Below are positions 1 to 10,480 of a stretch of 64,000 nt of DNA, piece by piece. Origin of the DNA: Alphaproteobacteria bacterium (GTDB lineage Bacteria; Pseudomonadota; Alphaproteobacteria; SP197); NCBI GenBank assembly GCA_016869675.1, contig VGDP01000002.1, positions 82,001 to 146,000 on the forward strand, in the 5' to 3' direction. The position numbers and the translations under genes are program-made. The first letter of the stretch is position 1; every line of letters begins with the position of its first letter. The notes below the pieces were generated by a model that ran no database searches, was not told the origin of the DNA, and saw only the letters and a program-made list of their open reading frames with translations.

Positions 1-1
1 G

Positions 2-419
2 GAGAGCGACGCGCCGTGGTTCATCTCGGAATCGCCGATCGGCACCACCTACCGCTACGTCCACGCCGGGTCGCAGACCGCGTGGGCGGCGGAGGGTGGC
101 GCCTGGATCGACGCGGCCGGCGTGAACCAGGGCAAGCGCGCCTGCGCTACCGTCGATTCCCCCGGGTCCGGCGATGCCGCCCAGATCTGGGAGTTCGACG
201 TGACCGCGCTGGTGCGCGACGTGGCGGGCGAGCCCGGTCGGCTGCTCGAAATCATCGTGCGCGCCTCGCGCGGGCGATCGGTGGCGATGCGCGAGGCCGG
301 GCCCGACCAGGCCCCCGTGATCGACGTGACGTACGGCGACGGCCGCACCGATAGGCTGCCGTGCGTCGCGGACGTGACGTTGAGCCGCAGCACCAGCAAG
401 GTCATGGGAGCGGGGGCGA
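2..419 (+). pseudogene. C-terminal fragment of a secreted DNRLRE/carbohydrate-binding-like domain protein, running out of frame into glutamine synthetase sequence
   Basis: Frame 2 reads ESDAPWFISESPIGTTYRYVHAGSQ...IWEFDVTALVRDVAGEPGRLLEIIVRAS...VIDVTYGDGRTDRLPCVADVTLSRS; the FDVTALVR...VTY layout resembles DNRLRE domains. 5' end is outside the window. Confidence 0.4.
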
Positions 420-929
420 TTGAGCACTTGGGGTCGCGGGTTTCTCGCCGGACTGCTCGGGCAGGCCGGCCCCTTCATGCTGCTGTACGCGCCGTACGCC
501 AATTCCTATCGCCGGTTCAGGCCCGGCTCGTACGTGCCGATGAATGCGACCTGGGGCTGGGACAACCGCACGGTGATGGCCCGGGTGCTGCGGGACCCCG
601 TCGGGATTCGGCTGGAATTCCGCCTGCCGGGCGCCGACACGAACCCCTACCACGTGTTCGCGGCGATCATCGCCGCGGGTCTGGACGGCGCGGTGCGGCG
701 CCTCGCGCCGCCCGAGCCAGTCACGGGGGACGCAACCCGTCTGCCGCCGGATCTCCTACCGCTCGATCTCACCGAGGCGATCGGCGCCTTCGCCGCGTCC
801 GGGGTCGCGCGGGCGGCATTCGGGGCCGGCGTGCAGGCTCACCTCGCCGCCCTGGCGGCGCGCGAGCGCGTAGCCGCGCGCCTCGCAGTCACCGATTGGG
901 ACCTCGCCCGCGGCTTCGAGTTCGCCTGA
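420..929 (+). pseudogene. C-terminal fragment of a glutamine synthetase-like enzyme (GlnA/PuuA family)
   Basis: FLAGLLGQAGPFMLLYAPYANSYRRFRPGSYVPMNATWGWDNRTVMARVL matches the GS catalytic C-terminal region; the N-terminal two thirds are absent. Confidence 0.75.
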
Positions 930-942
930 AGCCAGGGTCTCC

Positions 943-1698
943 CTACCCGGCCGGGATCGCCGTCTCGAAGCTCGAGGCGAGCAGGGAGCGGGTGTAGGCG
1001 TGCCCGGCGGCACGGCGGCGAAGCTGCTCGACGGCCAGGGTCTCGACGATCTCGCCACGGAACATCACGGCGATCCGCGAACACATGTGGGCGATCACCG
1101 CCAGGTCGTGGCTGACCATCAGCACCGTCAGTCCATGGGAGTCGCGAATCCGGCTCAGGAGGTTGAGGATCTCGGCCTGGACCGAAAGGTCGAGGGCCGA
1201 GGTGGGCTCGTCCAGCAGAAGAATCCGCGGCTCGACGATCAGGGCCCGGGCGATGGCGACGCGCTGGCGCTGGCCGCCGGAAAGCTGGTGCGGAAACCGG
1301 AAGCGGTGCTCGCCGCCGAGCCCAACCTCGGCGAGGGCCCGGGGAATCCGGGATTCGACCTCGCCCAGGCCCTGGATCGCGAGAGGCTCCGCTAAGATGC
1401 GGTCGACGGTATGGGTCGGGTTCAACGAGCCGTAGGGGTCCTGAAAGACCATCTGTGCCAGGCGCCGTTGCGCCTTGGTGCGGGCTGCGCCGGCCGGTTT
1501 GCCGTCGAGCCGGATCGACCCGCCGGACGGCCGGTACAGGCCGGCGATGGCGCGAAGGATCGTCGACTTGCCACAGCCGGATTCGCCGACCAAGCCGAAG
1601 CTCTCGCCGGCCGCGACCGCGAAGGACACCCCCCGTACCGCGTCGATCCGGTTGGCGCCCCGTCCGAACGAGATGGACAACGACTCGAGTTCGATCAT
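943..1698 (-). CDS. Oligopeptide/dipeptide ABC transporter ATP-binding protein (DppF/OppF-like)
   Basis: Walker [10 protein letters not shown], signature [15 protein letters not shown], Walker [13 protein letters not shown]. Confidence 0.9.
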   Translation of the reverse strand: MIELESLSISFGRGANRIDAVRGVSFAVAAGESFGLVGESGCGKSTILRAIAGLYRPSGGSIRLDGKPAGAARTKAQRRLAQMVFQDPYGSLNPTHTVDRILAEPLAIQGLGEVESRIPRALAEVGLGGEHRFRFPHQLSGGQRQRVAIARALIVEPRILLLDEPTSALDLSVQAEILNLLSRIRDSHGLTVLMVSHDLAVIAHMCSRIAVMFRGEIVETLAVEQLRRRAAGHAYTRSLLASSFETAIPAG

Positions 1699-2540
1699 GC
1701 CCCGTCCATCCAGGCCGGATCGCGCCTGAGCGTGGGCAGATCGCGCCGCGGTTCCTGGATCAGGGGCCGGCAGGCGAGCAGACCCTGGGTGTAGGGGTGT
1801 TTCGCGCGGATCAGTTCGGACGCCTTGCACACCTCCATGACGCGACCGCCGTACATCACCACCACCCGGTCGCAGAACGCGGCGATCAGGTTGAGGTTGT
1901 GGCTGATGAGCACGAGCGCCATCCCGCGCCGCACGATCAGGTCGTCAAGCAGGCGCAGAAGCTGTGCCTGGATGGTCACGTCGAGCGCCGAGGTCGGCTC
2001 GTCGGCGATCAGTACGTCGGGCTCGGGGACCAGCATCATGGCGATCATCACCCGCTGACCCATGCCCCCGGACACCTCGTGGGGATAAAGGTCGTAGACC
2101 CGATTGGGGTCGTGGATACGCACGGACTCCAGCATGTCGAGAGCGCGCTCGCGGGCCTCGCTCCCCGTCACGTGCGCGTGCACGCGATAGCTCTCGGCGA
2201 TCTGCCGGCCCACGGTCATCACCGGGTTGAGCGAGTACTTCGGGTCCTGCAGTACCATGGCGATGCGCTTGCCGCGCACCTCGCGCATCGCCCGCTCGTC
2301 GGCGCGTAGCAGGTCGATGTCGCCGAGCGACAGCCGGCGGGCGGTGATGGCGGCGGATTCGGGCAGCAGCCGCAGGATCGCGCGCCCGAAGGTGGATTTG
2401 CCCGAGCCGGATTCGCCGACCAGCCCCAGCCGCTCGCGGCCTAGGGTGAAGGAGACGCCCTTGACCGCGTGGATGGTGCTGGCCCGCTGCCGATACGCCA
2501 CCGACAGATCGTCGACGGTAAGGACGGGTGTCGCGGTCAT
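1695..2540 (-). CDS. Oligopeptide/dipeptide ABC transporter ATP-binding protein (DppD/OppD-like)
   Basis: [39 protein letters not shown]; 4-bp overlap with the next gene. Confidence 0.9.
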   Translation of the reverse strand: MTATPVLTVDDLSVAYRQRASTIHAVKGVSFTLGRERLGLVGESGSGKSTFGRAILRLLPESAAITARRLSLGDIDLLRADERAMREVRGKRIAMVLQDPKYSLNPVMTVGRQIAESYRVHAHVTGSEARERALDMLESVRIHDPNRVYDLYPHEVSGGMGQRVMIAMMLVPEPDVLIADEPTSALDVTIQAQLLRLLDDLIVRRGMALVLISHNLNLIAAFCDRVVVMYGGRVMEVCKASELIRAKHPYTQGLLACRPLIQEPRRDLPTLRRDPAWMDGA

Positions 2541-3442
2541 ACGCCGCGCGGATCGAAAACGTCGCGCAGGCCGTCGCCCAGCAGGTTGAACCCCAGGCTG
2601 ACGACGAAGATCGCCAGGCCCGGAATGGTCGCGACCCACCATTGGTCGAGGATGAACTCGCGACCGTCGGCCACCAGAAGGCCCCACTCCGGTGTCGGCG
2701 GCTGCGCCCCCATGCCGAGGAAGCCGAGCCCGGCGGCGGTCAGGATGATTCCCGCCATGTCGAGGGTGAGCCGGACGATCACCGAGGAAATGCACAGCGG
2801 CACGACGTGGCTCCAGACGATGCGCAGGCCCGAGGCGCCCTGCATCTTGGCCGCGTGGATGTAGTCGCTCTTGCGGATGGTCAGGGCCTCGGCCCGGGCG
2901 AGCCGGGCATAGGGCGGCCAGGCGGTCAGGGCGATGGCGATCACCGCGTTCTCGATCCCGGGGCCGAGGGCCGCGGCGAAGGCCAGCGCCATGATCAGCC
3001 GGGGAAAGGCGAGGAAGATGTCGGTGAGCCGCATCAGCGCCGAATCGACCCAGCCGCCGACGTAGCCCGCGACCGCGCCGATCCCGAGGCCGATCGGCAG
3101 GACGATGGCGGAGACCAGGGCGACGATCACCAGCGTGATTTGCGCGCCGTAGAGGACCCGCGAAAGGATGTCGCGGCCGAGGTCGTCGGTGCCGAGCCAG
3201 TGCGCAAGCGAGGGGTATTGCAGGCGATCGATCAGCACCTGGTCGTAGGGCGAATAGGGCGCGATCCAGGGGGCGGCGACAGCCATGACGACCAGGGCCA
3301 CGACGATCGCCAGTCCGATCATGGCGAGAAGGTTGTCGCATAGCGCCAGCCAGCCGACGAACCACCGCCCCAGTCGCGCCTGGGTCCGGCTCGCCGGGGC
3401 CTCGGCCAGAAGCCAGGCGCGGGAACCGGATCGCGCCGTCAT
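2537..3442 (-). CDS. ABC transporter permease (DppC-like)
   Basis: Multiple TM segments, N-terminal APWIAPYSPYDQ...HWLGTDDLGRDILSRVLYGAQ typical of DppC/OppC. Confidence 0.9.
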   Translation of the reverse strand: MTARSGSRAWLLAEAPASRTQARLGRWFVGWLALCDNLLAMIGLAIVVALVVMAVAAPWIAPYSPYDQVLIDRLQYPSLAHWLGTDDLGRDILSRVLYGAQITLVIVALVSAIVLPIGLGIGAVAGYVGGWVDSALMRLTDIFLAFPRLIMALAFAAALGPGIENAVIAIALTAWPPYARLARAEALTIRKSDYIHAAKMQGASGLRIVWSHVVPLCISSVIVRLTLDMAGIILTAAGLGFLGMGAQPPTPEWGLLVADGREFILDQWWVATIPGLAIFVVSLGFNLLGDGLRDVFDPRGV

Positions 3443-4497
3443 CGCGACCTCGGATCGACCAGGAAGTACGCCACGTCGGACAGCAGGTTGAGCCCGATGT
3501 AGACGATCCCAACCAGGATGGTGGAGCCGAGCACCGCGTTCATGTCGGCGTTGAACAGCGAGTTCTTGATGTAGAGCCCGAGGCCCGGCCAAGCGAACAC
3601 GGTCTCGGTGAGAACGGCGCCCTCGAGCAGGCTGCCGTAGGACAGGGCGATCACGGTGATCAGCGGCACCATGATGTTGCCGAGCGCGTGGTGCCATACC
3701 ACCCGGGCGCGGGACAGGCCCTTCACCTGGGCGGTCAGGATGTACTCCTGGTGCAGTTGGCCCAGCATGAAGCTCCGGGTCATGCGGGCGATGTAGGCGA
3801 GGGAGAGATAGCCGAGGATGCTGCCGGGCAGGACGAGGTGATCGAGCGCGTTCCAGACGATGTCGTTCTCGCCGACGATCAGGCTGTCGATCAGCAGGAA
3901 GCCGGTGATCGGCGCGACCATGTCTTCGTAGAATACGTCGACCCGACCCGGCCCCGCCACCCAGCCGAGCTCGGAATAAAGCAGCAAGAGCCCCACGAGC
4001 CCGAGCCAGAACACCGGCATCGAGTAGCCGACCAGACCGAGGACGCGGATCACGTGGTCGATCCAGCGCCCCTCGTTGGCGGCGCCGATCACGCCCAGCG
4101 GCACGCCGAAGACGATGCCGACGATGATGGCGAAAGTCGACAACTCGAGGGTCGCCGGGAACACGTGCAGCAGGTCGTCGACCACCAGATTGTTGGTGAA
4201 GCGCGAGATGCCGAAGTCGCCTTCGACCACCCGGACCAGGTAGTTCCAGTACTGCTGGTACAGCGGCAGGTCGAGGCCGAGCTCGGAGCGGACGCGGTTG
4301 TAGACCTCGGTGGTCGCGCGATCGCCGATGATCGCGATCACCGGATCGATCGGGATCACCCGGCCGATGAAGAAAGTGACGACCGTGAGGCCTAGAAAGG
4401 TCAGTGCGAGGGTGCCGGTCAGCCGCAGGCCGAACAGCATGCCGCCCGCAAGGCGGCTACGGCCTTCAGCCTGATCCTTGGCCGAAAGGGTGGTCAC
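3439..4497 (-). CDS. ABC transporter permease (DppB-like)
   Basis: TM-rich; FFIGRVIPIDPVIAIIGDRAT..., EAA-loop region; overlaps the dppC-like start. Confidence 0.88.
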   Translation of the reverse strand: MTTLSAKDQAEGRSRLAGGMLFGLRLTGTLALTFLGLTVVTFFIGRVIPIDPVIAIIGDRATTEVYNRVRSELGLDLPLYQQYWNYLVRVVEGDFGISRFTNNLVVDDLLHVFPATLELSTFAIIVGIVFGVPLGVIGAANEGRWIDHVIRVLGLVGYSMPVFWLGLVGLLLLYSELGWVAGPGRVDVFYEDMVAPITGFLLIDSLIVGENDIVWNALDHLVLPGSILGYLSLAYIARMTRSFMLGQLHQEYILTAQVKGLSRARVVWHHALGNIMVPLITVIALSYGSLLEGAVLTETVFAWPGLGLYIKNSLFNADMNAVLGSTILVGIVYIGLNLLSDVAYFLVDPRSR

Positions 4498-4507
4498 GAT
4501 CAGGTGA

Positions 4508-4539
4508 TTGCTCTCGCCCCCTTACGGAGGCGAGAGCAA
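4508..4539 (-). promoter_or_regulatory. Perfect 11-bp stem intergenic hairpin between SBP and permease genes
   Basis: TTGCTCTCGCC ... GGCGAGAGCAA inverted repeat in the 59-nt gap. Confidence 0.7.
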
Positions 4540-4556
4540 ATCCTGCGTCGGGCGAC

Positions 4557-6146
4557 CTACTTCGTGACCAGACGATAATAGATCACGTCGAACGTCGGGC
4601 CGTGCACGTAGCCCTGGAGGTTCGAGCGCAGGGCAACCTGGGTGGTCGGCTGGAACAGGAAGACGAACGGTCCGTCGGCCTGCGCCTGCTTCTGCAGGTC
4701 ATGGTACATCGCCTTGCGCTTCTCCGTGTCCTGCTCGAGCACCGCCGCGTCCGACAGCGCCGTCAATTCGGGGATCACCCAGGAATTGCGCCAGGCCAGG
4801 GGCTTGGACGCGGGTTCGTCCGAATTGTCCGGGTTGCGGGTGAAGCTGTCGGCGTTCGAATGCGGGTCCATGTAGTCGGGCGACCAATAGATCAGGACGA
4901 TCTGGTGCTGGCGACCGCGGTACAGCGGGAACAGCTGGTTGCCGTCCTGCTGCACGATGTTCGCCTTGATCCCGGCCTGGGCCAGGGTCTGCTGGATGCT
5001 CTGGGCGATTTCCGGGAAGGGCGAGGTGTTCATGGTGTCGATCTGGATCTCGAAGCCGTCCGGATAGCCGGCCTCGGCCAGCAGGGCCTTGGCCTTCTCG
5101 ACGTCCAGATAGAACGGGTTCTCGTCGTAGGACGCGAAGAAGCCCGACGGCCAGAACGACTGATGGACAATGAAATTGCCCTTGAGGAAGGTGTCCGCCA
5201 TGCCCTGATAGTCGATCAGCCAGCGCATCGCCTCGCGCACCTTGGGGTTGGCCAGCCGCTCGTCCTTCTGGCTCATGGCCATGTAGTACGTGTCCGCCGA
5301 GGGATAGGTGTTGCTGGTGACGCCCTCGGCGCCTTCCAGGCCCTTGACCTGGTCGGCGGTCAGGTTGCGGGCGATGTCGACATCGCCGTTTTCCAGCAGC
5401 AGGCGCTGGGTCGCCGGCTCGGGCACGTGCTTGACGATCACGCGGGCGAGCTTCGGCGCGCCGAGGCGGAAGTCCGGATTGGCCTCGAACACCAGGGTCT
5501 CGTTGGCTTTCCAGGTTTTCAAGGAATAGGGGCCCGAGCCGGCGGTGTTGGTCTTCAGCCACTCGTAGCCCATGTCGCCGTTCACCTCGTGCTCGAGCGC
5601 GACTTTCTTGTCGATCACCGAGGCGACGCCGGAGGTCAGGAGGTTGAACACCAGACTCGGGGCGAACCCGGCCGGTATCGTCATCTCCAGGGTCTCGTCG
5701 TCGAGCGCCTTGACCAGGCCGTCGACGTTCTCTGGCGTCCAGCCGAACTGGGTGATGAGGAACGCCGGGATCTTGTTGAGCTTGACCACCCGCTGCAGCG
5801 ACCAGGCCACGTCCTCAGCCGTCACCGGGTTACCGGAATGGAACGTCTGCCCGGAACGCATCTTGAACGTGTAGGTCTTGCCGTCGTCGCCGATCACCCA
5901 GCTCTCGACGACGCCGCCGACCAGGGTGTTGATGTCTTCCGCCTCGAACCGCATGACGCGGTCGTAGACGTTGGTGATCACCTCGCCGCCCGAGAACTCA
6001 TACACCTCGGCCGGATCCACCGTGATCATGTCGTCGATCGTCTTGGCAATGACGAGCGTGTCCGCCGGCGTCTCGGCATAGGCATATCCACCCAAACCGA
6101 CGACCGACGCGACCGCCGCCGCAGCAATCTTTCGCAGGATATTCAT
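4557..6146 (-). CDS. ABC transporter substrate-binding protein, family 5 (peptide/nickel type)
   Basis: Signal peptide MNILRKIAAAAVASVVGLGGYAYA; SBP_bac_5-like body; upstream of permease/ATPase genes. Confidence 0.9.
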   Translation of the reverse strand: MNILRKIAAAAVASVVGLGGYAYAETPADTLVIAKTIDDMITVDPAEVYEFSGGEVITNVYDRVMRFEAEDINTLVGGVVESWVIGDDGKTYTFKMRSGQTFHSGNPVTAEDVAWSLQRVVKLNKIPAFLITQFGWTPENVDGLVKALDDETLEMTIPAGFAPSLVFNLLTSGVASVIDKKVALEHEVNGDMGYEWLKTNTAGSGPYSLKTWKANETLVFEANPDFRLGAPKLARVIVKHVPEPATQRLLLENGDVDIARNLTADQVKGLEGAEGVTSNTYPSADTYYMAMSQKDERLANPKVREAMRWLIDYQGMADTFLKGNFIVHQSFWPSGFFASYDENPFYLDVEKAKALLAEAGYPDGFEIQIDTMNTSPFPEIAQSIQQTLAQAGIKANIVQQDGNQLFPLYRGRQHQIVLIYWSPDYMDPHSNADSFTRNPDNSDEPASKPLAWRNSWVIPELTALSDAAVLEQDTEKRKAMYHDLQKQAQADGPFVFLFQPTTQVALRSNLQGYVHGPTFDVIYYRLVTK

Positions 6147-6382
6147 GGCAGCCATCTCTGATGGGATCCTTTGCTTTTCGCCCCCGGCTAAGGCCACGGG
6201 CATGGCTGAGTATAGCTTGGCGAGCCGCCTGTAAAAACCTCGATACGCCCCGGTTTCGTGGCGGGTTGCCATCCGGCCCGACGCAGGCGTCGCTTCCTGA
6301 TCGCGCCGACCCGGGGGTTGCGAAGGGTCGGCGCATCGTGCCATGTCCAACCGAAGAGCATGTCGGTTGAGCGGGGTCGGTC

Positions 6383-8800
6383 ATGAGAAGGCACGCGCGG
6401 GTCGGCATCATCGGCGGCGGCGTCATGGGCGCCGGGCTCGCCTATCACTTGGGCCTCGAGGGGTGGACCGACGTCGTCCTGATCGAGAAGGGCGAGCTGA
6501 CGTCGGGGTCGACGTGGCACGCTGCCGGCCAGTGCCCGAGCTTCATCGGCGACTACAACATGGCCAAGATCCACCACTACTCGAACACGCTCTACCCGAA
6601 GCTCGAGGGGCTGACCGGCCAGTACGTGAGCTGGCACGGTTCGGGTGGCCTGCGTCTGGCCGCGACGCCCGAGGAAGTGGACTGGTTCCGCTACGTCGCC
6701 GGCTTCGCGCCGATCATCGGCTTCCACCTGGAAGTCGTCAGCCCGGCGCGCGCCAAGGAGATCAACCCCTTCCTCAACACCGAGGGCGTGCTGGCCGCGG
6801 CCTGGACCACCATGGACGGGCACGTCGATCCCGCCGGCGTGTGCAACGCCATGGCCAAGGGCGCGCACGACCTGGGCGTCACCATCGTCAAGCGCAACCG
6901 GGTGACCGACGTAGTGCGCCTGCGCTCGGGCGAGTGGAAGCTGGTGACCGAGCAGGGTGACGTGGTGGTCGAGCAGGTGGTCAACGCCGCCGGCTGCTAC
7001 GCGCGCGAAGTGGCGGCGATGATGGGCACCACAGCGCCGATCACCAACATGGAGCACCACTACGTGGTGACCGAGCGCATCCCGGCGTTCGTCGAGCGCG
7101 ACGTCGAGGTGCCCGTGATGCGTGACCCGTGGGCGTCCTGCTACTACCGCCAGGAGCAGAAGGCCGGCCTGATTGGTGTCTACGAGCGGGAATCGACCGA
7201 GGCGTGGCCGCGCTCGAACAACGCGCCGGCGTGGGAGTCGGAAAGCGAGCTGTTCAACGACGCGCTCGACCGGGTGCTGCCTTACGTCGAGAAGGTGTTC
7301 AAGCGCATGCCCGTCTACGCCAACGCGGGCATCAAGCGCATCGTCAACGGCGCCATCCCGCACACGCCCGACGGCAACCCGCTGCTGGGTCCGGCCGCCG
7401 GGCTGGTCAACACCTGGATGTGCTGCGGGTCCTCGATCGGCATCGCCCAGGGCGGCGGCTGCGGCAAGTACCTGGCCCAGTGGATGGTGCACGGCGACGC
7501 TGAGATCAACATGGCCGGTGTCGACCCGCGGCGGTTCGGGCCTTACGCCAACGCGGCCTACACCGCGGCCAAGTCGAACCAGGACTACGCTCACATGTAC
7601 GCGGTGCATCTGCCCGGCGAGGAACGCCCCGCCGGCCGGCCGGCGCGCCGCTCGACGCTCTACGACACCCTGACCGCCAAGGGCGCGGTGCACACCGAGG
7701 CGTTCGGCTGGGAGCGGCCCAAGTGGTTCGCGCCGGACGGGCGCACCGAGAAGCCGGGTTTCCGGCGCAACAACACCCACGACGTGGTGGGCGCCGAGTG
7801 TCGCGCGGTGCGCGAACGCGTGGGTATCCTGGATTTGTCGAGCTTCGCCAAGCTCGAGATCATCGGGGCGGGCGCGGCGGCGTTCCTCGACCGCGTCTTC
7901 GCCAACCGCATGCCCAAGGTCGGGCGCATCGCGCTGGCCCACCGGCTGAGTCGGAACGGCCGCTTCGAGGGCGAATCGACGATCACCTGCCTGGCGCCCG
8001 ACCGATTCTACGTGCTGTCCGGCGCGTCCTGGCAGGTGCGCGACCAGGACGGCTTCGCCCAGGCGGTGCGGCCCGGCGAGCCGGTGGCGATCAAGGACGT
8101 GTCCGACAACCTCGGCATCCTGGTGCTGGTCGGGCCCAAGGCGCGCGCGGTGCTGGGCGCGGTCACCGACGCCGACCTCACCAACCAGGGATTCCCCTGG
8201 TTGTCGGGGCGCACGATCAAGGTCGCGGGGATCGAGCTGATCGCGCTGCGCGTCAACTACGCCGGTGCGCTCGGCTGGGAGCTGCATTGCCCCATGGCGC
8301 GCCTGGTCGAGCTCTACCAAGCCCTGTGGCGCGCCGGCCAGGCCTACGGCATCGCCGACTTCGGTGTCTACGCGCTGAACAGCCTGCGGCTCGAGAAGGC
8401 CTACAAGGGCTTGGCGGTCGAGATGACCAACGAGATCACGCCCGTCGAGGCGGACATCCAGCGCTTCGTCCGGCTCGACAAGGACTTCGCCGGCAAGGGC
8501 GCGGTCGAGTCGGTGTGCCAGGCGGGCCACGTCACCCAGCTCGTCTACGCCGAACTCGACGCCCGTGACGCGGATGCCCGCGGCGGCGAGCCCGTGTTCG
8601 ACGGCCAGGCGTGCGTCGGCGTCACGACCTCGGGCGGCTACGGGCACCACACGGGCAAGAGCTTGGTCTTCGCCTATGTGCCGCCCCGGCTCGCCCGGCC
8701 GGGATCGACCTTCGACATCGCGGTGCTGGGCGAACGGCGCCGCTGCACCGTCCTGGACCAGTCGGCCTACGACCCGGACAACACAGCGCTCAAGGCCTGA
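6383..8800 (+). CDS. FAD-dependent oxidoreductase with C-terminal GcvT (aminomethyltransferase) domain, dimethylglycine dehydrogenase/sarcosine dehydrogenase-like
   Basis: N-terminal VGIIGGGVMGAGLAYHLGLEG dinucleotide-binding motif; C-terminal GCV_T-like region (GALGWELHCPMARLVELYQALW). Confidence 0.88.
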   Translation: MRRHARVGIIGGGVMGAGLAYHLGLEGWTDVVLIEKGELTSGSTWHAAGQCPSFIGDYNMAKIHHYSNTLYPKLEGLTGQYVSWHGSGGLRLAATPEEVDWFRYVAGFAPIIGFHLEVVSPARAKEINPFLNTEGVLAAAWTTMDGHVDPAGVCNAMAKGAHDLGVTIVKRNRVTDVVRLRSGEWKLVTEQGDVVVEQVVNAAGCYAREVAAMMGTTAPITNMEHHYVVTERIPAFVERDVEVPVMRDPWASCYYRQEQKAGLIGVYERESTEAWPRSNNAPAWESESELFNDALDRVLPYVEKVFKRMPVYANAGIKRIVNGAIPHTPDGNPLLGPAAGLVNTWMCCGSSIGIAQGGGCGKYLAQWMVHGDAEINMAGVDPRRFGPYANAAYTAAKSNQDYAHMYAVHLPGEERPAGRPARRSTLYDTLTAKGAVHTEAFGWERPKWFAPDGRTEKPGFRRNNTHDVVGAECRAVRERVGILDLSSFAKLEIIGAGAAAFLDRVFANRMPKVGRIALAHRLSRNGRFEGESTITCLAPDRFYVLSGASWQVRDQDGFAQAVRPGEPVAIKDVSDNLGILVLVGPKARAVLGAVTDADLTNQGFPWLSGRTIKVAGIELIALRVNYAGALGWELHCPMARLVELYQALWRAGQAYGIADFGVYALNSLRLEKAYKGLAVEMTNEITPVEADIQRFVRLDKDFAGKGAVESVCQAGHVTQLVYAELDARDADARGGEPVFDGQACVGVTTSGGYGHHTGKSLVFAYVPPRLARPGSTFDIAVLGERRRCTVLDQSAYDPDNTALKA

Positions 8801-8809
8801 ACCCGCGAC

Positions 8810-9859
8810 CTACCCACCGAAGGTGGCGCGGTTCCGCGCCAGCCTTTCGCGCCAGCGCGGGTGGTCGAGCACACGGCGATCGACGATCGCCTCGGGCTGG
8901 CGGCCCTGCATGACGGCCAGCACCGCCGCGATGTCGGCGGCGCCGGTCATGGCGAAACACTGGTCCGTCCAGGCCAGCGCGTGCGGCGCCAGGATCACGT
9001 TGGGCAGCGCGAGCAGGGGATCGGCCGGATCGGTCGGTTCGGGGTCGAACACGTCGAGCCCGGCGCCGGCGATGCGACCCGCCCGCACGACCTCGGTCAA
9101 CGCCTTCTGATCGACGATGGGGCCGCGCGCCGTGTTGATCAGATACGCCGTGGGCTTCATCAAGTCGAGGCGGGCGGCGTTGACCAGGCCGCGCGTGCCG
9201 TCGTTCAGCGGGCAGTTGACCGCGACGATGTCGGCCTGGCGGAACACGTCGTCGAGCCCGACCAGGCGCACGCCGAGTTCGCGCGCGATCGCGGGGTCGG
9301 CCCACGGGTCGTGGGCCATGAAGGTCATGCCCAGCGGCTGGAACACCCGGAACATCTCGGCGCCGATGTTGCCGATGCCGATCGAGCCGAGCGTGCGGCC
9401 CTCCAGACCGACGCCCATGTGGTCGGCGCGCGTGGCGAAGCCCGCCGGGCCCTCGCGCGTGAGCTGATGCTTGATCATCAGCTTGGCTGTCAGCGCGAGC
9501 GCGAGGGTCAGGATCGCGACCGCCACGGGCCGCCGCACCCCTTGGGGCGCGATGCATGTGGCCACGCCTTCGTCCGCCAGTCCTGCCACGTCCACGTTGT
9601 CGAAGCCGACGCCGAAGCGCGCGACCAGCCCGAGCCGACCGTCGGCCGGCAGGCTCGCGCGCGTCACGCGCGGAGCGAACAGGACGAGCGCGTCGAAGCC
9701 GGCGAGCGCCTCGGCGCCGAGCGCCCGGTCCACCGGATGCGCTATGCCGATCTCGATGCGCGGATCGCCTGTCAGCGGCGAAAGATCGACGTCGGGGTAG
9801 GCGGACTGCCCGTCGGGGCGCCAGAAATCGGCGCTGAACGCGACCCGGAACCTGGCCAT
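8810..9859 (-). CDS. D-isomer-specific 2-hydroxyacid dehydrogenase (phosphoglycerate dehydrogenase-like)
   Basis: GRTLGSIGIGNIGAEMFRV NAD motif, NTARGPIVDQKAL, GAGLDVFDPEP. Confidence 0.9.
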   Translation of the reverse strand: MARFRVAFSADFWRPDGQSAYPDVDLSPLTGDPRIEIGIAHPVDRALGAEALAGFDALVLFAPRVTRASLPADGRLGLVARFGVGFDNVDVAGLADEGVATCIAPQGVRRPVAVAILTLALALTAKLMIKHQLTREGPAGFATRADHMGVGLEGRTLGSIGIGNIGAEMFRVFQPLGMTFMAHDPWADPAIARELGVRLVGLDDVFRQADIVAVNCPLNDGTRGLVNAARLDLMKPTAYLINTARGPIVDQKALTEVVRAGRIAGAGLDVFDPEPTDPADPLLALPNVILAPHALAWTDQCFAMTGAADIAAVLAVMQGRQPEAIVDRRVLDHPRWRERLARNRATFGG

Positions 9860-9991
9860 GAACACCCTCTCCCCAACCGACGACGCGGCACACCATGGTA
9901 GCAGGCGCTCGCGCCCGGCCGCCAAGGCGGCGTTGTTTCCCGGCACTGATGCGCGGCATGGTGCAGGCGCCCTTCGCCCTGGAGTGCCGCC

Positions 9992-10468
9992 GTGGCTGCC
10001 CCGCCGCCCCAGCCCTTCGTCGATCTCGCCGCGCAGACGCGCCGGTTGCACCCGGTGCTGGATGCGCGCATGGCGGCGGTGTTGCTGGCCAAGCTGACGG
10101 TGTTCGAGGACGAGCTTGGCGCGCGCGGACGCGCGGCGCGCCGCTACGACGCGCGGCTTGGCGACGCGGTGACGCGTCCGGCCCGGCCCGAAGGAGTCGC
10201 CAGCGCGTGGGCGCAGTACACGATCCAGGTTCCGAACCGCGATCGCGTGCGCGACCGGCTGGCCCGCGCCGACATACCCACCATGGTCTACTATCCGCTG
10301 CCCATGCATCGGCAACCGGCATACGCGGCGCCGGGCGATGGTCCGGGGTCGCTGCCCGCGAGCGAGGCGCTGGCGGTGCGCGTGCTCACCCTGCCCATGC
10401 ACCCCTATCTCGACGAGGCGACGATCGAGCGGATCGCCGCAGCCGTGCGTGCGGCCATCGCGGCATGA
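9992..10468 (+). pseudogene. Internally deleted DegT/DnrJ/EryC1-family aminotransferase remnant
   Basis: N-terminal QPFVDLAAQTRRLHPVLDARMAAVL joined directly to the C-terminal part LLAKLTVFEDELGARGRAARRYDARL...VPNRDRVRDRLARADIPTMVYYPLPMHRQPAYA; PLP-Lys core missing. Confidence 0.75.
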
Positions 10469-10480
10469 AGTGCGCGCGTA

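Noticed and set aside
6188-8650. 820-aa minus-strand ORF opposite the FAD/GcvT gene
   Set aside because: Antisense shadow ORF in GC-rich DNA; composition is Arg/His/Val-rich and the plus-strand gene has clear family motifs.
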